From NCBI RefSeq assembly GCF_001423105.1, contig NZ_LMNV01000002.1, forward strand, positions 210,627 through 274,626: a DNA stretch of 64,000 nt, in the 5' to 3' direction. A program made the translations under genes and the position numbers. The notes beneath the pieces were generated by a model that was given only the letters and a program-made list of their open reading frames with translations, ran no database searches and had not been told where the DNA came from. Numbering within the stretch: position 1 is the stretch's first letter; every line of letters begins with the position of its first letter. Below, in pieces: positions 35,131 through 43,492 of the stretch. Source of the DNA: Frondihabitans sp. Leaf304 (GTDB taxonomy: Bacteria > Actinomycetota > Actinomycetes > Actinomycetales > Microbacteriaceae).

Positions 35131-35913
35131 CTAGACGGCGCGAGCGGTGTAGCGCCCAGCGTCTTCGACGACGGTCAGCTCGAGGCCGAACGTGTCGCCC
35201 AGCGTGGATGCGGTGAGCACCTCGGCGAGCGGACCCATCGCCCGCACTTCGCCCCCGGCCAGCAGCAGCGCGTGCGTGAAGCCGCGTGGGATCTCTTCGA
35301 CGTGGTGGGTGACCATGACGATGGCGGGCGACCCCTCGCTCGAGGCATAGCCGCCGAGCATGCGGAGGAGCTCTTCGCGGGCACCGAGGTCGAGCGACGC
35401 GGCGGGCTCGTCGAGGAGGAGGAGCTCGGGGTCGGTCATCACGGCACGGGCGATCTGCACTCGCTTCTGCTCGCCGTCGCTGAGGTCGCCGAACGACCGG
35501 TCGGCGAGGTGACCGAGCTTCCACTCGTCGAGCACACGGTGGGCCCGACGCACGTCGACGCCCTCATACTCTTCGTTCCAGCGGCCGGTCACGGAATACG
35601 CCGCAGTGAGAACGACGTCGAGGACTTTCTCTTTCGGCGGGATCCTTCGCGCGATCGTGGTCGACGCGAAGCCGATGCGGGGTCGGAGGTCGAAGAGGTC
35701 GACGCTGCCGAGGTCTTCGCCGAGGATCTCGGCCTCACCGGACGACGGATGCGTCTGCGCGGCCGCTACCTGGAGGATCGTGGTCTTGCCGGCACCGTTA
35801 GGCCCGAGCACGACCCAGCGCTCGTCGGAATCGACGGTCCACGACACTGAATCGACCACCGGCGAGCCATCTCGAACAACGGACACATCGGTGAGCTGCA
35901 AAACGGTGGCCAT
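35131..35913 (-). CDS. ABC transporter ATP-binding protein
   Basis: A 260-residue single ATPase domain: Walker A GPNGAGKTT, signature LSDGEQKRVQIAR (D in place of G in the usual LSGGE), Walker B ELLLLDEPAASLD, and H-loop MVTHHVEEIP. Such stand-alone proteins (YlmA/ModF-like) lack an adjacent permease, as here, so the transported substrate is unknown and it may instead be a regulatory ATPase. ATG at 35913. The downstream gene on the same strand is rpmE2, across a repeat. Confidence 0.9.
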   Translation of the reverse strand: MATVLQLTDVSVVRDGSPVVDSVSWTVDSDERWVVLGPNGAGKTTILQVAAAQTHPSSGEAEILGEDLGSVDLFDLRPRIGFASTTIARRIPPKEKVLDVVLTAAYSVTGRWNEEYEGVDVRRAHRVLDEWKLGHLADRSFGDLSDGEQKRVQIARAVMTDPELLLLDEPAASLDLGAREELLRMLGGYASSEGSPAIVMVTHHVEEIPRGFTHALLLAGGEVRAMGPLAEVLTASTLGDTFGLELTVVEDAGRYTARAV

Positions 35914-35980
35914 GACAGAACTCTATTCCACGGGGGTGCTCGAAGCCGTCACTATTCCACAGGTGATGGATCGATCGGCG

Positions 35981-37162
35981 TCAGAGCAGCGAACGGTAGA
36001 TCTCAAGGGTTCGATCGGCGATGCCGCCCCACGAGAAGTCGGCCTCGGCGCGGAGACGACCGGCTCGGCCCATCAGAGCTGCCAGCCCAGGATCCGAGAC
36101 GGCGTGCGTCAGGGTCGCGGCCAGATCGTTCACGAAGCGCTCCGGGTCGAGCGGGGTTCCGGTGCCGTCGGTCGCCTGGTCGATGGGCACGAGCCAACCG
36201 GTGAGCTGGTCGGCGACGACCTCGGGGATTCCGCCGGTTGCCGTACCCACGACGGGGAGACTGCAGGCCATGGCCTCGAGGTTGACGATGCCGAGGGGCT
36301 CGTAGATCGACGGGCAGACGAAGACCGTCGCGGCCGACAGGACGGCGCACAGCTCGTCGCGCGGCAGGATGCGCTCGATCCACACGACGCCGGAACGCTC
36401 CGCCTGGAGCTCCTCGACGAGGCCGGTCACCTCCTGCATGATCTCGGGGGTGTCGGGCGCTCCGGCGCAGAGGATGAGCTGCACGTCGTCCGGGAGCAGC
36501 TTGGCCGCGCGCAGCAGGTACGGCAGGCCCTTCTGGCGCGTGATGCGACCGACGAAGACCACGGCGGGGCGATCCGGGTCGATGCCGAGCGAGCGGACCA
36601 GCTCGGGCTCGTCGAGGCGCCGCCACGACGTGAGGTCGATGCCGTTGTAGACGACGTCGACCTTTGTCTCGTCGATCGACGGGTACGAGCGGAGGATGTC
36701 GCGCTTCATGCCCTCGCTGACCGCGATGACCTTGTCGGCGGTTTCGTACGCCTGCTTCTCGATCCAGCTCGAGACGCGGTAGCCGCCTCCGAGCTGCTCG
36801 GCCTTCCACGGCCGAAGCGGCTCGAGGGAGTGCGCGGTGAGAACGTGGGGAACCCCGTGCAGCATCTGGGCGAGCTGCCCGGCCGCGTTGGCGTACCAGG
36901 TGTGCGAGTGCACCACGTCGGCACCCGCGACGTCCTGGGCGATCGCGATATCGACGCCGAGGGTCTTGAGCGCACCGTTGGCGTCGGCCAGCTCGGCAAG
37001 ATCGGGGTAGCCGGTCGTGCCACTCTCGGTGACCGCCGCGCCGAAGGCTCGAACCTCGACGTCGATGGAAGAACGGAGGGCCTTGACCAGCTCCGTCACG
37101 TGGACGCCCGCTCCCCCGTAGACGTTGGGCGGGTATTCCTTGGTAATCACATCGACTCGCAC
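35981..37162 (-). CDS. glgA: Glycogen synthase, actinobacterial GT4 type
   Basis: A 393-residue glucosyltransferase with KEYPPNVYGGAGVHVTEL at the start (the KxGGL-like loop of glycogen synthases), a donor domain VVFVGRITRQKGLPYLLRAA, and EX7E in SIYEPLGIVNLEAMACSLPVVGT. It uses ADP-glucose (or UDP-glucose) to extend alpha-1,4-glucans; in actinobacteria this branch may instead make maltose 1-phosphate (GlgM). GTG at 37162 was chosen since it begins the conserved fold and lies seven bases after TACGGT. The ATG at 37219 would overlap the glgC start. Divergent from glgC, which makes its donor. Confidence 0.92.
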   Translation of the reverse strand: MRVDVITKEYPPNVYGGAGVHVTELVKALRSSIDVEVRAFGAAVTESGTTGYPDLAELADANGALKTLGVDIAIAQDVAGADVVHSHTWYANAAGQLAQMLHGVPHVLTAHSLEPLRPWKAEQLGGGYRVSSWIEKQAYETADKVIAVSEGMKRDILRSYPSIDETKVDVVYNGIDLTSWRRLDEPELVRSLGIDPDRPAVVFVGRITRQKGLPYLLRAAKLLPDDVQLILCAGAPDTPEIMQEVTGLVEELQAERSGVVWIERILPRDELCAVLSAATVFVCPSIYEPLGIVNLEAMACSLPVVGTATGGIPEVVADQLTGWLVPIDQATDGTGTPLDPERFVNDLAATLTHAVSDPGLAALMGRAGRLRAEADFSWGGIADRTLEIYRSLL

Positions 37163-37209
37163 GGCCCTTACCGTAGTCGTCCGGGGGCGAAACGTGCCAT
37201 TCTGGGCCC
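37163..37209. promoter_or_regulatory. Divergent glgA-glgC promoter region
   Basis: Only 47 bases separate the GTG of glgA from the ATG of glgC. TACGGT on the minus strand is seven bases before glgA. CATTCT (37198-37203) is six bases before glgC. Both messages may be leaderless and share control. Confidence 0.5.
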
Positions 37210-38451
37210 ATGGCATCAAAGAAGATCTTCGGCATCGTGTTGGCAGGCGGAGAAGGCAAGCGGCTCATGCCGCTGACCGCTGACCGGGCGAAGCCCGCCG
37301 TGCCCTTCGGCGGAAACTACCGTCTCGTCGACTTCGCTCTGTCGAACCTGATCAACTCCGGGTTGCGGCAGATCGTCGTCCTGACCCAGTACAAGTCGCA
37401 CAGCCTCGACCGGCACGTGTCGCAGACCTGGAGCATCGAGGGCCTCCTCGGCGCCTACGTCGCGTCCGTGCCTGCCCAGCAGCGCCTCGGCAAGCGGTGG
37501 TTCGCGGGGAGCGCCGACGCGATCCTGCAGAGCCTCAACCTGCTCCGCGACGAGAAGCCCGACATCGTCGTCGTGGTGGGTGCCGACCACGTCTACCGCA
37601 TGGACTTCGAGCAGATGGTCGAGGCGCACATCGCCTCGGGCAAGAGTGCGACCGTCGCGGCGATCCGTCAGCCCATCTCGCTGGCCGACCAGTTCGGCGT
37701 CATCCAGACGAACGCCGACGACGCGACTCTGATCGACGCCTTCCTCGAGAAGCCGAAAGACCCGGTGGGTCTCGCCGACTCGCCCGACGAGGTGCTCGCC
37801 TCGATGGGCAACTACGTCTTCAACGCCGACGCGCTGATCGACGCTGTGCTCCGCGACGGAGAGAACCCCGAGTCCGACCACGACATGGGTGGCGACATCA
37901 TCCCCGATTTCGTGTCGCGCGGCGACGCGGCGGTCTACGACCTCAATCGCAACGAGGTACCAGGAGCGACCGAGCGCGACCGCTACTACTGGCGTGACGT
38001 CGGCACCATCGACTCGTTCTACGACGCCCACCGCGACCTCATCGCCGCGCTGCCGGTCTTCAACCTCTACAACACCGACTGGCCCATCTTCAGCCAGCAA
38101 CTGAACTCTCCCCCGGCGAAGTTCGGTCGCGACGAGCACGGCAACCCGGGGTCCGTGATCGAATCGATCGTGTCGCTCGGCACCCTGGCAGTGGGCTCGC
38201 ACATCGAGCGGAGCGTCGTCGGGCCGTGGAACACCCTCGACTCAGGATCACGCGTGGTCGACTCGGTGCTCTTCGACCGCATCTACGTCGGCAAGAACTC
38301 GATCGTCAACCGCGCGATCCTCGACAAAGACGTGGTGATCGCCGACGGAGCGCACGTCGGGCTCGACGCCGAGGCCGATCGAGCTCGCGGCTTCACGGTC
38401 ACGCCCTCAGGAATCACCGTGGTGGGCAAGGGCGTTCGCGTCGAGTCCTGA
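37210..38451 (+). CDS. glgC: Glucose-1-phosphate adenylyltransferase
   Basis: A 413-residue enzyme making ADP-glucose from ATP and glucose 1-phosphate. It has the nucleotide loop LAGGEGKRLMPLT, AKPAVPFGGNYRLVDFALSN, the catalytic aspartate in VVVGADHVYRMD, the substrate site FLEKPKD, and a C-terminal left-handed beta-helix (HIERSVVGPWNTLDSGSRVVDSVLF). Length and motifs are those of bacterial GlgC, which is normally allosterically regulated. Divergent from glgA. Confidence 0.96.
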   Translation: MASKKIFGIVLAGGEGKRLMPLTADRAKPAVPFGGNYRLVDFALSNLINSGLRQIVVLTQYKSHSLDRHVSQTWSIEGLLGAYVASVPAQQRLGKRWFAGSADAILQSLNLLRDEKPDIVVVVGADHVYRMDFEQMVEAHIASGKSATVAAIRQPISLADQFGVIQTNADDATLIDAFLEKPKDPVGLADSPDEVLASMGNYVFNADALIDAVLRDGENPESDHDMGGDIIPDFVSRGDAAVYDLNRNEVPGATERDRYYWRDVGTIDSFYDAHRDLIAALPVFNLYNTDWPIFSQQLNSPPAKFGRDEHGNPGSVIESIVSLGTLAVGSHIERSVVGPWNTLDSGSRVVDSVLFDRIYVGKNSIVNRAILDKDVVIADGAHVGLDAEADRARGFTVTPSGITVVGKGVRVES

Positions 38452-38461
38452 CGCCGCCCAC

Positions 38462-38467
38462 TACCCT
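38462..38467 (+). promoter_or_regulatory. -10 element of a leaderless transcript
   Basis: TACCCT, six bases before the GTG of serB at 38474 and 10 bases after the glgC stop codon. Confidence 0.55.
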
Positions 38468-38473
38468 GAGAGC

Positions 38474-39112
38474 GTGCCGCGCTTCCTCATCGTCCTCGAC
38501 GTCGACTCCACCCTCATCGAGAACGAGGTGATCGAGATGCTCGCCGACGCCGCCGGTTCTCACGACGAGGTGCGCGACATCACCGAGCGAGCGATGGCGG
38601 GCGAGCTTGACTTCGCCGAGAGCCTGCACGCCCGAGTCGCAACGCTCGAGGGGCTCCCTGAAAGCTGCTTCGCCGACGCCTCGGCGAGAGTGCAGGTCAC
38701 TGCGGGGGTTCCCGAGATGATCGCCGGTGTGCATCGGGCAGACGGGCTCATCGCCGTGGTCTCGGGCGGGTTCCACGAGATCCTCGATCCACTGGCTCGT
38801 GATCTCGGTCTCGACCACTGGCGGGCCAACCGGCTCCAGGTCGAAGACGGCCACCTCACCGGTCGCGTCGAAGGGCCGATCGTCGACGCCGACGCCAAAG
38901 CCGCGGCCCTGGTCGAGTGGGCTGCGAACGCCGGCATCCCCCGGTCTCAGACGATCGCGGTCGGCGACGGCGCCAACGACCTTCAAATGATGCGGGCCGC
39001 CGGGCTCAGCGTCGCCTTCGACGCCAAACCGCGGGTCCGCGCGGCGGCGGACGTCTCGCTCAGCACCCGAGACCTCGCGTCGGTGCTGGCACTCGCGGGC
39101 CTGCGCGGATGA
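38474..39112 (+). CDS. serB: Phosphoserine phosphatase
   Basis: A 212-residue HAD phosphatase completing serine synthesis by hydrolysing phosphoserine. It contains motif I LDVDSTLIENEV with the second acidic pair typical of SerB, ERAMAGELDFAESL (cap residues that contact phosphoserine), VVSGGFHEIL (motif II serine), and GDGANDLQMMRAAGLSVAFDAKPRV (motif IV). No N-terminal ACT domain. Start GTG fits a leaderless message. Ends against a strong bidirectional terminator. Confidence 0.94.
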   Translation: MPRFLIVLDVDSTLIENEVIEMLADAAGSHDEVRDITERAMAGELDFAESLHARVATLEGLPESCFADASARVQVTAGVPEMIAGVHRADGLIAVVSGGFHEILDPLARDLGLDHWRANRLQVEDGHLTGRVEGPIVDADAKAAALVEWAANAGIPRSQTIAVGDGANDLQMMRAAGLSVAFDAKPRVRAAADVSLSTRDLASVLALAGLRG

Positions 39113-39113
39113 C

Positions 39114-39153
39114 GAGGAGCCCAGGATCCGGCCCGCCGGATCCTGGGCTCCTC
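39114..39153. terminator. Bidirectional terminator, serB and fabG
   Basis: GAGGAGCCCAGGATCCGGC (39114-39132) and its exact inverse (39135-39153) give an 18- to 19-bp stem between convergent stop codons. No T run on either side. Confidence 0.85.
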
Positions 39154-39173
39154 GCCCCACGCGCTCTCGAGCC

Positions 39174-39884
39174 CTAGTGGCCCATGCCGAGGCCGCCGTC
39201 GACCGGGATCACGGCGCCCGAGATGTAGCCGGCGCTGTCTGACGAGACCCAGACCACGGCGTCGGCGATGTCGTCGACGGTGCCGAACCGGCCGGCGGGG
39301 ATGCTCTTCTTGTATTCGGCCTGCTGCGCCTCGGGCAGCACGGCGGTCATGTCGGTCTCGACGAAGCCCGGTGCGATCACGTTCGCCGTGATGCCGCGCG
39401 CGCCCAACTCGCGGGTGACCGAGCGGGCGAAGCCGACGAGGCCGGCCTTCGACGCCGAGTAGTTGACCTGGCCTGCTCCGCCGTAGAGCCCGACGACGCT
39501 CGAGATCAGCACGATGCGCCCGAATCGCGCCTTGAGCATGCCCTTCGAGGCGCGCTTGACGACGCGGAAGGTGCCGCCGAGGTTTGTATCGATGACCGAC
39601 GTGAAGTCGTCTTCCGACATGCGCATCAGAAGGGTGTCTTTGGTGATGCCGGCGTTGGCGACCAGGATCTCGATCGGCCCGAGTTCTTGCTCGACGGTGG
39701 TGAACGCGGCGTCGATCGAGGCCGAGTCGGTCATCTCGGCGTGGACGGTGAGGGTGCCATCGGGGCCGGCGCCAGAGCGGGCCGTCACGGCGACGCGGTG
39801 GCCGGCGGCTACGTAGCGAGCGGCGATGGCGTAGCCGATGCCGCGGTTTCCGCCGGTGACGAGGACGGTGCGAGGGGTTTCCAT
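39174..39884 (-). CDS. fabG: 3-oxoacyl-ACP reductase (SDR family)
   Basis: A 236-residue short-chain dehydrogenase/reductase: cofactor loop TGGNRGIGYA, NAG (VANAGITKD), catalytic Ser in LISSVVGLYG, YxxxK in YSASKAG, and the end VIPVDGGLGMGH. The layout is that of FabG, the NADPH-dependent reductase of fatty-acid elongation. I prefer the ATG at 39884, which has GGAGA seven bases upstream. An in-frame ATG four codons earlier (39896) is possible. An enoyl reductase gene is often beside it in mycobacteria, but none is here. Confidence 0.92.
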   Translation of the reverse strand: METPRTVLVTGGNRGIGYAIAARYVAAGHRVAVTARSGAGPDGTLTVHAEMTDSASIDAAFTTVEQELGPIEILVANAGITKDTLLMRMSEDDFTSVIDTNLGGTFRVVKRASKGMLKARFGRIVLISSVVGLYGGAGQVNYSASKAGLVGFARSVTRELGARGITANVIAPGFVETDMTAVLPEAQQAEYKKSIPAGRFGTVDDIADAVVWVSSDSAGYISGAVIPVDGGLGMGH

Positions 39885-40029
39885 GTGGGTCTCCATGTCT
39901 TCTCGCCGGGGCGCACGGGCCCCGACTTGCTCGGGATCGAGAGATCACACCCGGGAGATGTCACGGCCTCGACCGGAGCGACCGCGATAAGCCTAGTCTC
40001 GCCATAAAGGGCGGATACCCAAGACGCCT

Positions 40030-40086
40030 TACGATTATGTGATGCCCTCCCGTTCGGCCGGGCATCGACGACGCCTGAGCCCGTGA
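40030..40086 (+). promoter_or_regulatory. Putative leaderless leader peptide upstream of DUF3099 gene
   Basis: TACGAT (40030-40035) lies six bases before an ATG at 40042 that opens a 14-codon frame (MPSRSAGHRRRLSP) ending at TGA 40084-40086, five bases before the DUF3099 ATG. The same stretch folds as GATGCCC/GGGCATC (40041-40066). It may be a translated leader or simply a 5' UTR hairpin. Confidence 0.35.
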
Positions 40087-40090
40087 GTGA

Positions 40091-40465
40091 ATGAGAACGA
40101 CGAAGAAGACGACCAACGCGATCACCTCGCTGCCGCCGTCGCCCGACGAAGAGCGACACGGCCGGATGATCCGCTACAGCCTGGCGATGTTCATCCGTCT
40201 GGTGTGCGTGATCGTGGCATTCCTGATCCCGTTCGGTTGGTGGACGGCCCTTCCCGCCGTCGGCGCCATCGTCCTCCCCTACGTCGCGGTCGTGCTCGCC
40301 ACGGTCGGCTCCGAGGGGCCGCAGGGTCAGGTCGTGCGCCCCGGCGGAGTCGAGATCTACCGACCCGAGCAGGGTGTTCCGGGATACGAGGGTCAGGATC
40401 CTCGAGACCGTCCCTTCACCGGCGCCTCGGGCGAACCGACGTCTCCCGGCCCACACCGCCCGTGA
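40091..40465 (+). CDS. DUF3099 small membrane protein
   Basis: A 124-residue actinobacterial protein with the DUF3099 core ITSLPPSPDEERHGRMIRYSLAMFIRLVC, two membrane helices (about residues 28-45 and 50-70) and a disordered polar tail (DPRDRPFTGASGEPTSPG). Function unknown. It overlaps the next gene by GTGA, and the trio DUF3099 / small Cys protein / SURF1 forms a coupled operon. That context hints at a link to respiratory oxidase assembly, which is inference. Confidence 0.87.
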   Translation: MRTTKKTTNAITSLPPSPDEERHGRMIRYSLAMFIRLVCVIVAFLIPFGWWTALPAVGAIVLPYVAVVLATVGSEGPQGQVVRPGGVEIYRPEQGVPGYEGQDPRDRPFTGASGEPTSPGPHRP

Positions 40466-40707
40466 TCATCGGTTCGGCAGGCCCCGACATCCCCCAGTGC
40501 TCCCGCGCGGGATGCCGCGCCGATGCAACCCACCAGGTGAACTGGCGCAACCCGAAGATCCACGGCATCGACCGCGTGAAGGTCTGGGCCGCTTGCGCCG
40601 AGCACGTAGACTTTCTCGCAGAATTCCTGCGCTCCCGCGACTTTCCCGTGGAGGTGACAGAACTGGGCGTGACCGTGTCGGCGGTCGGAACGGAGGCCAC
40701 CTCGTGA
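40462..40707 (+). CDS. Small conserved cysteine-containing protein
   Basis: An 81-residue soluble protein starting at GTG within the previous stop (GTGA) and ending inside the next start (GTGA). It has CSRAGCRADATHQVNWRNP followed by VWAACAEHVDFLAEFLRSRDF: Cys, Cys, His, Cys and His spaced like a small metal-binding site. No named family is known to me. Its fixed position before a SURF1 gene suggests a metal or heme-related accessory role in cytochrome oxidase assembly; this is a guess from context. Confidence 0.85.
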   Translation: MIIGSAGPDIPQCSRAGCRADATHQVNWRNPKIHGIDRVKVWAACAEHVDFLAEFLRSRDFPVEVTELGVTVSAVGTEATS

Positions 40708-41588
40708 AGGAGTGGCGTTTCGCGCTCTCGAAGAAGTGGGTCGGCTATCTGTCGGTCGCCGTCGTCTTCGCGATCATCTGTGCGGGGCTCTCGCACTGGC
40801 AGTGGGAGCGACGCGGCGAGAACCTCGCTTTGCAAGAGAAACTCGACGCCAACTACAACGCCCGGCCCGTCGACCTGTCGTCGGTGTTGCCGAACCTCGA
40901 CTCGTACTCGACGTCTGACGAGTTCACGCCGGTGCGGGTGACCGGCACCTATCTCGCCGACGACTACTTTCTGGCTCGCGACCGCAGCTACAACGGGTTC
41001 CCCGGCTTCGAGGTGCTGGTACCGCTCGAGACCGAGAGCGGCGAGATCTTCGTGATCGACCGCGGCTGGGTTCCGACCGGCAACACCCACGACTATCCCG
41101 ACTCGGTGCCCGCTCCCCCGAGCGGCACGGTCACCGTCATCGCCCGACTCGCTCAGACGGAGCCGGACGTACCGGGTCGCACCGACATCCCCAACACCAA
41201 CGAGCTGGCCGTCATCAAGCCGGCGACGATCGGCAAGCGGCTCGATCTGCCGACCTACACCGCGGCATTCGGTCAGCTCAAGAGCGAGACGCCGTCGGCG
41301 GCGACACTGCCCAAGCTGGCTCAGAAGCCCCAGGTCGACTACGGCCTCAACGTGTCGTACGCCGTGCAGTGGGTCCTGTTCGCCCTCGCCGGCTTCGGTT
41401 TCTTCGCCTACGTGATCCGCCAGGAGTACGACCTCCACAACAGCGACGAAGAAGACCAGCGCTGGCTCGAGGAGGAGCGCGAGCGCAAGCGGCTCAAGCG
41501 CGGCCCGAGCGACGCCGAAATCGAAGACGGCGATCTCGACGAGTCGGGTTACGAGAGTTCGGCGCCGGGTACGCGCATCAGTCGCTGA
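40704..41588 (+). CDS. SURF1-family cytochrome oxidase assembly protein
   Basis: A 294-residue membrane protein with the SURF1 plan: an N-terminal helix (WVGYLSVAVVFAIICAGLSHWQWERR), a large external domain containing VRVTGTYLADDYFLARDRSYNGFPGFEVLVPL and IDRGWVP, and a C-terminal helix (YAVQWVLFALAGFGFFAYVI). A charged cytoplasmic tail of about 55 residues follows. SURF1 proteins assist heme A insertion or assembly of aa3 oxidase; ctaA and ctaB lie 7-10 kb away. GTG start inside a GTGA overlap. Confidence 0.92.
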   Translation: MKEWRFALSKKWVGYLSVAVVFAIICAGLSHWQWERRGENLALQEKLDANYNARPVDLSSVLPNLDSYSTSDEFTPVRVTGTYLADDYFLARDRSYNGFPGFEVLVPLETESGEIFVIDRGWVPTGNTHDYPDSVPAPPSGTVTVIARLAQTEPDVPGRTDIPNTNELAVIKPATIGKRLDLPTYTAAFGQLKSETPSAATLPKLAQKPQVDYGLNVSYAVQWVLFALAGFGFFAYVIRQEYDLHNSDEEDQRWLEEERERKRLKRGPSDAEIEDGDLDESGYESSAPGTRISR

Positions 41589-41598
41589 GCGCCGTAAG

Positions 41599-41652
41599 AC
41601 GTATCGCGGACTCCCCCACCTGCCGCGGCAGGTCTGAGAGTCCGCGATACGT
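41599..41652. terminator. Bidirectional terminator, SURF1 and ABC-F
   Basis: ACGTATCGCGGACTC (41599-41613) and GAGTCCGCGATACGT (41638-41652) are perfect 15-bp arms. The loop contains a further palindrome ACCTGCCGCGGCAGGT. It sits ten bases after the SURF1 stop. Confidence 0.85.
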
Positions 41653-41665
41653 GTTGCGGCGGTGG

Positions 41666-41768
41666 CTACGCCAGCGTCCTGTGCTCGATGGTCACGCTGG
41701 CTCCGCTTCGCTACGCCAGCGTCCTGTGCTCGATGGTCACGCTGGCTCCGCTGCGCTACGCCAGCGTG
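41666..41768. repeat. 45-bp tandem repeat carrying copies of a gene's 3' end
   Basis: Two 45-bp units (41666-41710 and 41711-41755, one mismatch) are followed by a partial third unit, which is the last codons and stop of the ABC-F gene. Each unit, read on the minus strand, ends with ACGCTGGCGTAG, the gene's own terminus. Each also holds an inverted pair GCCAGCGT/ACGCTGGC that can form a hairpin. Confidence 0.93.
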
Positions 41769-43354
41769 ATCAAATCGGAGTAGTCGGGCGTCCAGTGGTC
41801 TTCGGTGCCCTCGGGCATGATCAGCACGCGCTCGGGGTTCAGCGCCTCGACAGCACCCTCATCGTGGCTGACGAGGACGACAGCACCCTCGTAGTTGTTG
41901 AGCGCGTCGAGGATCTCGAGCCGCGAGGCCGGGTCGAGGTTGTTCGTGGGCTCGTCAAGAAGCAGCACGTTGGCGCCCGAGACGACGATCATCGCCAGGG
42001 CCAGACGGGTCTTCTCGCCACCGGAGAGCACACCGGCCGGCTTCGCCGAGTCGTCACCCGTGAAGAGGAACGACCCGAGCACCCGACGTGCCTCCATCTC
42101 GGTGATGTTCGGTGACGACGAAACCATGTTCTCGAGCACGCTGCGCTTGACGTCGATCGTCTCGTGCTCCTGTGCGTAATAACCGATGCGGAGCCCGTGC
42201 CCCGGCTCGAGCTGACCGGTGTCGGGCGCGTCGACACCCGCGAGGATGCGCAGGAGGGTCGTCTTGCCGGCACCGTTCAGGCCGAGGATGACGACCTTCG
42301 ATCCGCGGTCGATGGCGAGGTCGACGGCCGTGAAGATCTCGAGGGAGCCGTAGCTCTTCGAGAGGTTCGTCGCCATGAGCGGCGTCCGCCCGCAGGCGGC
42401 GGGGGTCGGGAACCGGAGCTTCGCGACCCGGTCGACGGCACGCACCTCGTCGAGCCCCGCGAGGAGCTTCTCGGCGCGAGCGACCATCTGGTGCGCCGCG
42501 GCAGCCTTCGACGCTTTCGCACCGAAGCGGGCGGCCTGCTTCTGCAGCTGCCCGGCCTGCTTCTCAGCGGTGGCGCGCTCTTTTTTGCGACGCTCCTCGT
42601 CGGAGGCGCGCTGGCGCTGGTAGTGCTTCCAGCCCATGTTGTAGATGTCGATCTGTTGGCGGTTCGCGTCGAGGTAGAAGACACGGTTGACGACCTCGTC
42701 GACGAGCTCGATGTCGTGGCTGATCACGATCACGCCGCCCTGGTACGTCTTGAGGTACTCGCGCAGCCAGACGACGCTGTCGGCGTCGAGGTGGTTCGTG
42801 GGCTCATCGAGGATCATCGTGTCGGCGGCCGAGAACAGGATGCGCGCGAGCTCGATGCGGCGACGCTGACCACCCGACAGGGTCGACAGGGGTTGGTCGA
42901 GGATGCGGTCGGGCAGGCTGAGGTTGCTGGCGATCGACGCGGCCTCCGCTTCGGCGGCGTACCCGCCGAGGGCGTTGAAGCGGTCGTCGAGGTCGCCGTA
43001 GCGCTTCATGGCCTTCTCGGCCACGGCCGGGTCGTCGCTACCCATGGCGAGCGACGCCTCCTGGATGCCGAGGAGGATCTGGCCGAGACCACGGGCATCG
43101 AGGATCCGGGTGCGAGCCAGGTCTTCGGGGTTACCGCTGCGGGGATCCTGTGGCAGGTACCCGATCTCACCGGTCTTGTCGATCGAGCCACCGGTGGGCA
43201 TCGTCTCGCCCGCCAGGGTCTTGGTCATGGTCGTCTTGCCCGCGCCGTTTCGGCCGACCAGGCCGATCTTGTCGCCCTTTTCGACACGGAAGGTCACGCC
43301 CTCCATGAGGAGGCGGGCGCCTACGCGAATCTCGAGGTCGTGCACGGAGAGCAC
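41756..43354 (-). CDS. ABC-F family ATPase (ribosome-associated type)
   Basis: A 532-residue protein with two ATPase domains on one chain and no membrane segment. Domain 1: Walker A GRNGAGKTT, signature LSGGQRRRIEL, Walker B TMILDEPTNHLD. Domain 2: GLNGAGKTT, LSGGEKTRLAL and VLLLDEPTNNLD. They are joined by a charged helical linker (DEERRKKERATAEKQAGQLQKQ). ABC-F proteins act on the ribosome as translation factors or antibiotic protectors; nothing here marks a specific resistance subtype. GTG 43354 starts the family-like LSVHDLEIRVGARLLM; an upstream ATG (43387) would add 11 residues. Tandem copies of its 3' end follow the stop. Confidence 0.9.
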   Translation of the reverse strand: MLSVHDLEIRVGARLLMEGVTFRVEKGDKIGLVGRNGAGKTTMTKTLAGETMPTGGSIDKTGEIGYLPQDPRSGNPEDLARTRILDARGLGQILLGIQEASLAMGSDDPAVAEKAMKRYGDLDDRFNALGGYAAEAEAASIASNLSLPDRILDQPLSTLSGGQRRRIELARILFSAADTMILDEPTNHLDADSVVWLREYLKTYQGGVIVISHDIELVDEVVNRVFYLDANRQQIDIYNMGWKHYQRQRASDEERRKKERATAEKQAGQLQKQAARFGAKASKAAAAHQMVARAEKLLAGLDEVRAVDRVAKLRFPTPAACGRTPLMATNLSKSYGSLEIFTAVDLAIDRGSKVVILGLNGAGKTTLLRILAGVDAPDTGQLEPGHGLRIGYYAQEHETIDVKRSVLENMVSSSPNITEMEARRVLGSFLFTGDDSAKPAGVLSGGEKTRLALAMIVVSGANVLLLDEPTNNLDPASRLEILDALNNYEGAVVLVSHDEGAVEALNPERVLIMPEGTEDHWTPDYSDLITLA

Positions 43355-43492
43355 AGCGAAAGTCCAATCATCTGGTGAGGTGTCCACAACGCCGCCCGCC
43401 GTTGGGTCGCCCCTAGGATGAAGAGGAATCAGCGTGGAACCGAGTCGTCGGAGCAGACTGCGCCGATCGACCTACCTATTCTAGGAGATTGC

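Noticed and set aside
43477..43482. TATTCT as the bioY -10 element
   Set aside because: It overlaps the ribosome binding site, so a transcript from it would lack the AGGAG.
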